Below, in pieces: positions 6,768 to 12,726 of a stretch of 16,756 bases of DNA; the stretch's first letter is position 1; each line of letters opens with the position of its first letter. Below the pieces are notes generated by a model that was given only the letters and a program-made list of their open reading frames with translations, made no database searches and was not told the origin of the DNA. The translations under genes were made by a program, and so were the position numbers. Source of the DNA: Embleya sp040605455 (GTDB lineage Bacteria; Actinomycetota; Actinomycetes; Streptomycetales; Streptomycetaceae); the NCBI RefSeq assembly GCF_040605455.1, contig NZ_JBEXCV010000177.1, positions 1-16,756 on the forward strand, written 5' to 3'.

Positions 6768-6796
6768 ACCATAACCACACCAGAACCCAATGTCTA
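6768..6796 (-). promoter_or_regulatory. Promoter P3, drives leader 3 and MerR-2
   Basis: On the minus strand, TAGACA (6796-6791), a 17-nt spacer and TATGGT (6773-6768). The upstream CGAAAAATCTG-TG-GTGTCTGGAG abuts the -35 as in P2. The predicted start is near 6761. Confidence 0.7.
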
Positions 6797-6943
6797 CTCC
6801 AGACACCACAGATTTTTCGAGGCTCCAGGTACACAAAATCTGCCCCGCGCCGTGGCCCCCTGACGCCCCCGCCTTTCCCTCCAAGAGGTGGCCCCACGGT
6901 TCGTTCGTATCTGCTCGAAGGCGATCACCGCGCCTCATCGGGG

Positions 6944-6966
6944 CCATCCTGCCGCCGGCAGGATGG
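6944..6966. promoter_or_regulatory. 10-bp perfect inverted repeat before the ATPase gene
   Basis: CCATCCTGCC, 3-nt loop, GGCAGGATGG. It lies about 90 nt upstream of the predicted start of the ATPase at 7054 and could be an operator or a terminator insulating it from P3. The surrounding 6797-7053 holds no other gene. Confidence 0.45.
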
Positions 6967-7053
6967 GTGGGACCTCCGCCCGGTAGGCCCGTTCATCCTG
7001 GGAGTCGTCGTGGACCACAGTCGTGCCGGCACGAAACAGACCGCCGTCGCGGG

Positions 7054-7811
7054 ATGTGCCGCCGGGTGCATGCCGTGAGCGTCGTGCTGTTGGAGAGCGA
7101 GGACGTGGCGTGGTTCCGCGACAACCTCACCGGCGCCCGAGGGGCCGCCTCCCGGCTGGCCGAACGGATCGGAATGAACCAGCACCGGGCCGGCGAGGTC
7201 GCCCTGGCGATGTCCGAGGCCGCCTCCAACCTGGTCAAGCACGCCGTCGCCGGGGCGATCGTGCTGCGGATCGTGCGCACCGGGCAGCACGCCGGAATCG
7301 AATTCCTGGACCTGGACGAGGGACCGGGAATGGCGGACGTGGGCGCCGCGATGCGCGACGGCCGCTCGACCACCGGCACCCTGGGCATCGGCCTGGGCAT
7401 GGTCGCCCGCCTCGCGGACACCTTCGACCCGCACTCCGCCCCCGGGCACGGAACCGTGGTGCTCGCCCGGTTCTGGCCACGGGACACACCGCTGCGTCAC
7501 CCGGGCGCCTACGGCGATCCGCCGGAATCCGTGGTGGCGGGAGTGACGCGGCCCATCAGCGCGGCGCGGACCGCGAGGACGGCCGACCGGCGTGCGGGGA
7601 CGGCTGGGCGGCACGCTGGGACGACGCCGGGACATCGGCGCCCGGGCCCACCCCGCGCAATACGCCGGCAGGCGCCCGTGTCCCCGCCCGGACCGGACCG
7701 CGCCGGGGACCGATCTCCCCACGACCGGCCCCGCGTTCCGCCTCCGGCGCGGGGCGGGCGGTTCTGGTGATGCTCTGTGACGGGCTCGGTCACGGTCCCC
7801 TAGTGCCGTGA
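7054..7811 (+). pseudogene. RsbT-like ATPase fused to a frameshifted, truncated SpoIIE-type phosphatase
   Basis: The first 140 residues are an intact GHKL ATPase of the RsbT kind: AMSEAASNLVKHA (52-64), DEGPGM (88-93), GTLGIGLGMVARL (108-120) and GHGTVVLARF (131-140). In actinomycetes this domain is often followed by an RsbX/SpoIIE-like phosphatase beginning V/LTRPISG...CGDGWA. Here VTRPIS is in frame 1, but ACGDGWAARWDDAG continues only in another frame. Restoring it needs removal of about 2 nt in a GCGCGGCGCGG run near 7558. The phosphatase then reaches VLVMLCDGLGHGPL and stops at 7811, so most of the catalytic domain is missing. Frame 1 itself ends at 7770. The start is uncertain (ATG 7054, GTG 7066 or 7075; none has a good ribosome site). 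The ATPase part may still be made. Confidence 0.75.
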
Positions 7812-7859
7812 CTGGGTTTCCGGTTCTGGTCGTGGGCGGGGGTTCCTGCTGCGTCGACG

Positions 7860-8015
7860 GTGCCGGAGGTCGAGGCGGGTGCGTACCAGGGCGAGGGGAC
7901 GGCCGAGGAGGAACCCGAGGCCGCCGTCCACGGGGCCGTCGGGGTCGATGCCCGTCAGGGCGGCATCGAGGGTGGCGCGCAGGGCGGCGAGGGTGGCGGG
8001 GCCGCGGCGGCGCAC
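7860..8015 (-). pseudogene. Coding fragment of an unrecognised protein
   Basis: The minus frame encodes RRGPATLAALRATLDAALTG then IDPDGPVDGGLGFLLGRPLA followed by LVRTRLDL. Third positions are strongly G/C, which marks real coding sequence. The GFLLGRPLALVR stretch looks like a conserved motif from inside a larger protein that I cannot name. The frame has no ribosome site at its GTG (8015) and degenerates into Arg/Pro repeats toward the stop at 7800, so this is probably an internal piece left by rearrangement next to the truncated phosphatase. Confidence 0.4.
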
Positions 8016-8439
8016 CGGGATCGACTGGTCATGCTGCGCGAGGCAAGCATGCCCGAATCGCGCGGGCCAGGCCCGGAAGCGCCGACCGACCCGACCACGA
8101 CGAACCTCGACTGGTCGATACTCACCTCGGCGACGAACCCGCGCCCGGAGCTGTCTACCGAAAACGGACTTCGGAGGGCTGTTCGACGTTCAGCGAAACG
8201 CCTTGGTCGAGCGCCACGCAACGTACAGATGATCCGGGCGATCGGATCGCATCCGGCCACGAATGCAGTACCTCAGCGCACGGCTGACCGCAACGTTCGA
8301 TTGGCGGAAACTTGCTGGATGCCATCGAAGTGGCTTGAATTCCACACTTGGAATGATCGTCAGCCTTCACCGGTGACGATCTTGCATGTCCCAAGAAATG
8401 GCAATGAACGACAGGAGCGAAAGAGGATAAGGCCGATAA
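8016..8439. other. 420-nt region without a recognised gene
   Basis: GC content falls toward the right end and no frame on either strand has GC-rich third positions. It presumably contains the promoter of the two-gene operon that follows, but I cannot place it. Confidence 0.4.
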
Positions 8440-8865
8440 GTGCATCTCGGAATTCAGGGTTGCTTTACTGGCGCATTCATTCAAGTGATCCATATCACGC
8501 AACAAGACCTGCGATTATTGGTATTTAACTCGAAGGGAAGCTCGTCGTTCAACTTCTTCTCGCCGGTGTGGTGGTTCACCGTGCATCCGAACCGCAACGA
8601 GACCTCATGGCCGGCGTGGGCGAGCGGAACGATCTTCAACGCCCTGTGGTACGCCGGCGGCAAGTGGAAGTGGGTTGCTCGCATCCTCGGGCGAGTTCTG
8701 ACCATCCTGGAGATCTACCTGTTCTACATCTCGGCCACGGCGGCTTACGCTTCGAGTCGCGGGAACTGCGTTGCGATTCAGGTGTCCGGGGCCAAATGGC
8801 CATGGTCGAACGGAATCAGGTTCGTCGTTCCACCGTACTTGTGGTCGGAAAGGTGCCGTGGATGA
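8440..8865 (+). CDS. Trp-rich small protein of unknown function
   Basis: I recognise no family. This 141-residue product has 10 tryptophans (for example SPVWWF, SWPAW, GKWKWV, KWPW) and one likely membrane or amphipathic helix (RILGRVLTILEIYLFYISAT, about 83-102). Its C-terminus, GNCVAIQVSGAKWPWSNGIR, looks folded and conserved. Codon use is clearly genuine from residue 30 on. The first 30 residues use AT-rich codons, including a TTA at 8515-8517, so the GTG at 8440 (AAGG 7 nt upstream) is uncertain and the 5' end may be foreign or misassigned. If real, the TTA would make it dependent on the bldA tRNA. Its stop overlaps the next gene's ATG (ATGA), so the two are translationally coupled. The make-up suggests a membrane-active or secreted peptide with a membrane partner, but this is inference. 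Confidence 0.65.
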   Translation: MHLGIQGCFTGAFIQVIHITQQDLRLLVFNSKGSSSFNFFSPVWWFTVHPNRNETSWPAWASGTIFNALWYAGGKWKWVARILGRVLTILEIYLFYISATAAYASSRGNCVAIQVSGAKWPWSNGIRFVVPPYLWSERCRG

Positions 8866-9047
8866 CAGTGGAACCGGGAAATCGCTCACGCAAGCTCTGG
8901 CTGATCTGGGGGCCGATATCAGCCGTCGCGTTGGCAATTGCGGTGCTCTTGGCGTCAAATGGGAGCTGGGGACTGAGTGCGCTGATGGCCTTCACCTCGG
9001 CAAGCGTCGCTCTGGGCTGCTACCGACAGACCAGAGCCGACCAGTAA
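8862..9047 (+). CDS. Two-helix small membrane protein
   Basis: The 61-residue protein has a charged N-terminus (MTVEPGNRSRK), a first membrane helix (about 12-31, ending AVALAIAVLLA), a short NGSWG turn, a second helix (about 37-53) and a charged tail (YRQTRADQ). By the positive-inside rule both ends are probably cytoplasmic. Its ATG overlaps the TGA of the Trp-rich gene by the ATGA arrangement, so it is made with that protein. This pairing is typical of a small effector and its membrane partner or immunity protein, but nothing identifies the function. A hairpin 31 nt after the stop probably ends the operon. Confidence 0.7.
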   Translation: MTVEPGNRSRKLWLIWGPISAVALAIAVLLASNGSWGLSALMAFTSASVALGCYRQTRADQ

Positions 9048-9077
9048 CAACGCGAGAACATTGAGGCAGTGAACGAT

Positions 9078-9107
9078 CCGCCGGCGAGGTCTCGACCCCG
9101 CCGGCGG
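9078..9107 (+). terminator. Terminator hairpin of the small operon
   Basis: CCGCCGGCG (9078-9086) and CGCCGGCGG (9099-9107) form a perfect 9-bp GC stem with a 12-nt loop, followed by TTCTG, 31 nt after the TAA at 9047. Confidence 0.65.
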
Positions 9108-9329
9108 TTCTGTCGTGTCCGTTCGTGGCGCCGATCGTCAGCCGACGGGGCGAGTTACACCCAAAGTTTGGCCTCGCCCTGCCCGCTTCTTCGCCGAGTT
9201 CGAGGCGCCGCTCCCGTGTCCGGCGATCCGTGGCGTTGGCGCATCCGCCCAGGAGCAAGTCCCACACGGGGCATTGCTCGGGGCGTCGGGGTCGATCCCG
9301 GAGAGCAGCGGCCGGCGCCGCGGCGCACG

Positions 9330-9750
9330 GTCAGGTTCGACGACCGCGTGGCGGAGACCCTTGAGGCGCGGCGTGTTCGCCAGAACGCCGATCGGGAAGC
9401 CTGGGGCGACGCCTGGGTGGAGACCGGGCGGGTCTTCACCCGGGAGGACGGGTCGTTGTTGCACCCGTCGAGCGTGACGGATCGTTTCGTCGAACTGACC
9501 GAGGAAGCCGGTCTTCCGCCGACTCGGCTGCACGACCTGCGGCACCTCGCCGCGACCCTCGCGCACGCGGCCGGGGCGAGCCTGCGCGACATCCAGGAGT
9601 TGCTCGGCCACTCCTCCACCAGCGTCACCGAGTACTACGTCTCGGTCTTCGAGGAAGCCGAGGAGATCTTCGCCGCCGCAGTCGTGGACATGGTCCCCCG
9701 CGCCGGTTCGGAGAAGCCCGAGATCCGGCCCGACGCAGACGACGGCGAAG
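9330..9750 (+). pseudogene. C-terminal fragment of a tyrosine recombinase (integrase)
   Basis: From about 9330 the frame reads as the catalytic domain of a streptomycete integrative-element integrase. It has VFTREDGSLLHPSSVTDRF, LPPTRLHDLRHLAATLAHAA (the HxLRH motif), DIQELLGHSSTSVTEYY (His plus the Tyr region) and VFEEAEEIFAAAVVDMV. The N-terminal DNA-binding domain and the first catalytic Arg are absent; the 9069-9330 stretch upstream is not integrase-like. The frame stays open to 10214, running through the terminator and the tRNA fragment, so the natural stop seems lost. It sits next to a tRNA 3' fragment, the normal place for such an integrase. It should be inactive. Confidence 0.85.
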
Positions 9751-9862
9751 GTTTCGCGTGCACGCATGACATCAGTTTGTATAGACCAACGCGCACGCAG
9801 CACGCACGCACGGCGCCCCGGGCGGCCCTCCAACGGGCGGACTCGCCGTCACGGACAGCGAT

Positions 9863-9892
9863 AAGCCCAGGTCAGCGAGCTGACCTGGGCTT
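9863..9892. terminator. Strong bidirectional terminator
   Basis: AAGCCCAGGTCAG (9863-9875) and CTGACCTGGGCTT (9880-9892) pair perfectly over 13 bp around a CGAG loop. The flanking AA/TT gives both strands a terminator look. It separates the integrase remnant from the tRNA fragment. Confidence 0.8.
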
Positions 9893-9901
9893 CGTATCGG
9901 G

Positions 9902-9945
9902 TGGGCACAGACAGACTCGAACTGTCGACCCCTGCTTTGTAAGAG
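9902..9945 (-). other. tRNA 3'-half fragment, probable attachment site
   Basis: Read on the minus strand, 9945 to 9902 gives anticodon loop CTTACAA (anticodon UAC if aligned this way, valine), AGCAG stem strand, GGGTC variable loop, T-arm GACAG-TTCGAGT-CTGTC, and acceptor strand TGTGCCC plus A. The 5' half is absent: the matching CTGCT stem strand is replaced by unrelated sequence. An integrase fragment lies directly on the 3' side. Integrative elements commonly use the 3' end of tRNA genes as att sites, so this is most likely an att remnant. It is not a functional tRNA. The Val assignment is tentative. Confidence 0.75.
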
Positions 9946-9954
9946 GAAAGCCCA

Positions 9955-9973
9955 CTTCACGTATCCGCCCCGA
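9955..9973. repeat. 19-nt direct repeat, copy 2
   Basis: CTTCACGTATCCGCCCCGA, identical to 3354-3372. It lies 9 nt beyond the tRNA fragment and overlaps the first unit of the 33-nt repeat. Confidence 0.6.
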
Positions 9974-10063
9974 TGTTGCCTGGTCTTACGGGATCTTCCC
10001 TGGTCAGCGCGGCATCGGGGCGGTCATTTTCCCCGATCTTGCCTTGTCTTACCGGATGTTGCC
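9968..10063. repeat. Two 33-nt direct repeats beside the att site
   Basis: Units at 9968-10000 and 10031-10063 (CCCCGAT-TTGCCT-GTCTTAC-GGAT-TT-CC) match at 28 of 33 positions, with a 30-nt gap. CATCGGGG at 10013-10020 is the reverse complement of the first unit's start. The arrangement could be arm-type integrase or excisionase sites next to the attachment core (inference). Confidence 0.5.
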
Positions 10064-10538
10064 GATGTCTTCCGGCCCCGATATGGCCCCAGTTGGATCC
10101 GCACTGGGGCCGCACGATGCCTGCGGCCAGATGTCCGCCGAGGTCGGAGGGTGCACGCGAACGCACAGGCGCCGCATTTCCCACGGCACGCAAACGGCCA
10201 TCGATCCTCGGTAGGTGGGGCGCCGTCAACGAACGGCGATCCAACCGACACGTAGCTGAGCGTGATGCTCTGGCCGTTGGAGTAGGCGGCCGTGACGGTG
10301 TGTTCTCAGCGCCCGACGTCCGCGAGTTGTCCGCCCGCCTGCGGGAGACCTACGGCACCGGATGGGTCCCGGCCTCCTAGCTCAGACACCAGCCGCAAAG
10401 TAGGGCGTGGGTAACCGGCGCGTGGGTGACCGGCCCAGCTGTGATGTCTCACGAGGTTGGTGCCCGAGGCGACCGCGGAGGACTGGGAAGAGTGGCGGCT
10501 CTGCGGGGTGGGCCGCCGGTCTGCCTATGCTCAGGCCC
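10064..10538. other. Gap between att region and VOC gene, with a possible gene tail
   Basis: No complete gene is seen. The plus frame ending at the TAG at 10378-10380 finishes with PDVRELSARLRETYGTGWVP then AS. It has good G/C third positions and may be the C-terminal tail of an unidentified gene. A tandem 15-nt repeat, GCGTGGGT(A/G)ACCGGC, lies at 10405-10419 and 10420-10434, about 105-135 nt before the VOC gene, and could be an operator. Confidence 0.4.
10526..10531 (+). promoter_or_regulatory. -10 element for a leaderless VOC transcript
   Basis: TATGCT ends 7 nt before the ATG at 10539 and there is no ribosome site. This TANNNT-7 nt-ATG spacing is typical of leaderless mRNAs in streptomycetes, so transcription probably starts at the A of the start codon. 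Confidence 0.55.
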
Positions 10539-10892
10539 ATGGCACTGGAATGGGAACAGATCATCGTCGCCTCCGCCGACCCCGTCGCTCTCGGGCGCTG
10601 GTGGGCCGAGGCTCTCGGCTGGGTTGTGGTCGACGAATCCGAGGAGATCATCGAGATCCGGCCCGAGCCGGACCGGATGCCGGGCCTGCTCTTCGTGCCT
10701 GTCCCGGAGGGCAAGACGTCGAAGAACCGGCTCCACCCCGACTTCCGCCCCGACGACCAGGAGGCCGAGGTCGCCCGGCTGCTCTCCCTCGGTGCCCGGC
10801 GCGTCGACACCGTGCAGGACGGGCAGCACTGGGTGACCCTCCTCGACCCGGAGGGCAACGAGTTCTGCGTCCTGAGTGAGCGGAAGAGCTGA
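10539..10892 (+). CDS. VOC / glyoxalase-like domain protein
   Basis: This 117-residue protein has the form of the glyoxalase-like VOC proteins. It has the ADPVALGRWWAEALGWVV signature (about 11-28), a central LLFVPVPEGKTSKNRLHPDF strand-loop, EVARLLSLGARRVDTVQDGQ and the terminal VTLLDPEGNEFCVLSE strand. Family members bind a metal or small molecule in a beta-alpha-beta-beta-beta cup; some are dioxygenases, isomerases or resistance proteins. The substrate cannot be read from sequence. The start fits the leaderless promoter at 10526, and an excellent terminator follows the stop, so it is a single-gene transcript. It is intact, unlike its neighbours to the right. Confidence 0.9.
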   Translation: MALEWEQIIVASADPVALGRWWAEALGWVVVDESEEIIEIRPEPDRMPGLLFVPVPEGKTSKNRLHPDFRPDDQEAEVARLLSLGARRVDTVQDGQHWVTLLDPEGNEFCVLSERKS

Positions 10893-10897
10893 GCGAG

Positions 10898-10949
10898 GAC
10901 CGGGCAGGTGTCCGGGCCCCGAGCCGGGGTCCCGGACAACTGCCCGGTC
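10898..10949 (+). terminator. Long rho-independent-type terminator after the VOC gene
   Basis: GACCGGGCAG...CTGCCCGGTC outer arms, TGTCCGGG...CCCGGACA middle arms and CCCG-AGCC-GGGG at the tip form one long hairpin with a few single-base interruptions. It starts 6 nt after the stop codon and has no U-tract. Confidence 0.8.
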
Positions 10950-10958
10950 CGTTGCCGA

Positions 10959-11058
10959 TTACGCGTATCCCAGCCATTCCTCGATGGAGGAGAACTGTGC
11001 GGGCATGAGCGCCTCCCGGGAGAACACCGCTCGTTTGGGTAACTCGGGCGGTAGTTCG
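10959..11058 (-). pseudogene. Possible C-terminal coding fragment
   Basis: The minus frame ending in TAA at 10959 reads ELPKRAVFSREALMPAQFSS then IEEWLGYA, with plausible codon use and a stop (TGA) just upstream near 11061. It resembles the tail of a larger protein I cannot name. Weak evidence. Confidence 0.25.
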
Positions 11059-11115
11059 GGTCACCCAGGGGGTGTCACCCGCGGAGCATATGGCCTGTGA
11101 CTCCCGGACGGGCGC

Positions 11116-11298
11116 TCAGTGCCTCGTCTCGTACCTGGTCAGGATCACGCCGCAGGGAAACGTCCGCGTCTCCACCAGGTTCAGGTTCACCCAGTTGTCC
11201 AGCGCGGCGAAGAACGGCGTGCCGCCGCCCACCAGGACCGGCGCGATGGCCAGCACGTACTCGTCGATCAGCCCGGCCCGCATGGCCGCCCCACCGGA
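11116..11298 (-). pseudogene. C-terminal fragment of a dihydrofolate reductase/RibD-family protein
   Basis: The minus frame reads GGAAMRAGLIDEYVLAIAPV then LVGGGTPFF, and ends RYETRH at 11116. GLIDE...IAPVLVGGG is the hallmark C-terminal half of the RibD_C / dihydrofolate-reductase-like family, which reduces pteridine or riboflavin precursors with NADPH. The N-terminal two-thirds is missing. The frame stays open upstream to 11562 but reads there as non-homologous Glu/Ala-rich sequence, antisense to another coding fragment. A rearrangement junction therefore lies near 11298. Confidence 0.75.
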
Positions 11299-11301
11299 CG
11301 C

Positions 11302-11448
11302 ATGATCCTCTACCACCTCGACGGCCTCATGCTCCGCCCCGGCACCGCCACCGGCCCACCCGTGATACTCATCAGCCGAGAAGTCGAAGCACACCTCCTC
11401 GAACTCCTCGGCATCGACGAAACCAGACCCCGCTGGCTGGAGACCTAA
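11302..11448 (+). pseudogene. 48-residue coding remnant of unknown family
   Basis: ATG at 11302 reads MILYHLDGLMLRPGTATGPP then VILISREVEAHLLELLGIDE and ends RWLET at 11448. Third positions are almost all G/C, so this is or was coding. There is no ribosome site, and the ATG lies at the junction with the reductase fragment, so it is probably the C-terminal end of a longer gene. I do not recognise the family. Confidence 0.45.
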
Positions 11449-11469
11449 AACCCCATGTGCGAAGTCACC

Positions 11470-11495
11470 GGCTAGTGCCGCGCGCGGCACTAGCC
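11470..11495. terminator. Perfect 26-nt palindrome
   Basis: The half-site GGCTAGTGCCGCG is followed directly by its exact reverse complement. It lies 21 nt after the stop of the 48-residue remnant and just before the IS element. It is best read as that gene's terminator; a dimeric-protein site is possible. Confidence 0.6.
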
Positions 11496-11540
11496 TCGCG
11501 CTTTCATGAAGCACGGCGTCTGACATGCGGTCAGAAAAGC

Positions 11541-12725
11541 GGGAAGTGCTCCTGACCTGCAACGATAGGGCTTGTCTAGGGTCCTGTCGGCTGCACGGAA
11601 AGAAGCACTTCCCAGGTGAAGAAGGATAGCGGTTCGCATCCGCGTGTCCGGGTCGAGCCCGGTGGTTCGGGGATCGTCTCGCATGCCGGTGGGGTGTTGC
11701 TCACCGAGACGGCCCGCGGTATCGGGTTGGCTCGCGCGTTGTCGGAAGTGCTCGCGCCGTGGCGCCGGTCGAGGGCGGTCCACGATCCGGGGAAGACGGT
11801 CCTGGATCTCGCGGTGACCCTCGCGGTGGGCGGGGACTGCCTCTCCGACGTGGCGATCCTGCGGGAACAGCCCGACGTGTTCGCCCCGGTGGCGTCCGAT
11901 CCGACGGTGTCGCGCCTGGTCACGGCCCTGGCCGCCGCCGGGCCGAAGGCCGTGACCGCGATCCGGGCGGCCCGCGCGGCGGCCCGGGAACGGGCCTGGG
12001 ACCTGGCCGCAACCGCGTCGCCGGTCGCGGACGGGCGGTTGACGATCGACCTCGACGGCGTCCTGGTCACCGCGCACTCCGACAAGGAAGGCGCCCGCCC
12101 GACATGGAAGAAGACGTTCGGGTTCCACCCGTTGTGGGCGTTCGCCGACCACGGGCCCGAAGGAACGGGTGAGCCGCTTGCGGTGCTGTTGCGGCCGGGA
12201 ACGCCGGGTCGAACACCGCGGCCGACCACGTCGAGGTCACCCGCCGGGCCCTCGCGCAGGTCCCGAAACGGCACCGGCGGGGTCGAAACACGCTGATACG
12301 GACGGATTCCGCGGGTGGCACCCACGACTTCCTCGCGTGGCTCTCCCGCCGGGGCCGGTGGTTGTCGTACTCGGTCGGGTTCACGATCACCGATCGGATC
12401 CACGCGGCGATCCTCGCGGTACCGAAGGCGGCGTGGACGCCGGCGTACGACGCCGACGGCCGCCCGCGCGAGGGAGCGTGGGTCGCGGAGGTCACCGACA
12501 TGCTCGACCTGTCCGCGTGGCCGAAGGGCATGCGCGTGGTCGTGCGGACGGAACGTCCGCACCCGGGAGCCCAGTTGCGGATCACCGACGTCGACGGCAA
12601 CCGGTGCGTCGCGTTCGTCACGAACACGACGGGCGGGCAGCTCGCGGACCTGGAACTGCGCCACCGCCGACGCGCCCGCGCCGAGGACCGCATCCGCCAG
12701 GCGAAGGCGACCGGCCTGCCGCCGA
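11541..12725 (+). mobile_element. IS1380-family insertion sequence, right end lost
   Basis: The left end is marked by GGGAAGTGCT (11541-11550) and its perfect inverted copy AGCACTTCCC (11604-11613) just before the transposase start. GCAACGATAGGGCTTGTC lies between them, as I expect for streptomycete IS1380 ends. The right part is missing: the transposase breaks off near 12725 and an O-methyltransferase fragment follows. No right inverted repeat is visible, so exact limits cannot be given. Confidence 0.6.
11616..12725 (+). pseudogene. IS1380-family transposase, frameshifted and truncated
   Basis: The GTG at 11616 opens an IS1380-type DDE transposase: GVLLTETARGIGLARALSEV (about 28-47), VLDLAVTLAVGGDCLSDVAI, PVASDPTVSRLV, LTIDLDGVLVTAHSDKE (first catalytic Asp) and GFHPLWAFADHGPEGTGEPL. 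Near 12198 the sequence moves to another frame. Restoring one base turns PGTPGRTP into the expected PG-AGSNTAADHVEV and lets the protein continue: LIRTDSAGGTHDFLAWLSRR, YSVGFTITD and EDRIRQAKATGL. It then stops matching near 12725, losing the C-terminal end. Two separate lesions make it inactive. IS1380 elements are very common in streptomycete accessory DNA. Confidence 0.9.
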
Positions 12726-12726
12726 T

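Noticed and set aside
6790..7053. N-terminal extension of the RsbT-like ATPase from 6790
   Set aside because: It begins inside promoter P3, has no ribosome site and no family match; the domain starts after about 7078.
8155..8505. 116-residue minus-strand frame
   Set aside because: No third-position bias and no family match; it overlaps the start of the Trp-rich gene on the other strand.
9902..9945. A complete tRNA gene
   Set aside because: Only the anticodon loop, 3' anticodon strand, T-arm and acceptor 3' strand are present; D-arm and 5' strands are missing.
9069..10214. A 381-residue integrase as one gene
   Set aside because: Only about 9330-9750 reads as integrase. The frame then runs through a strong terminator and the tRNA fragment, giving the RQTRTVDPC type of sequence expected from antisense tRNA.
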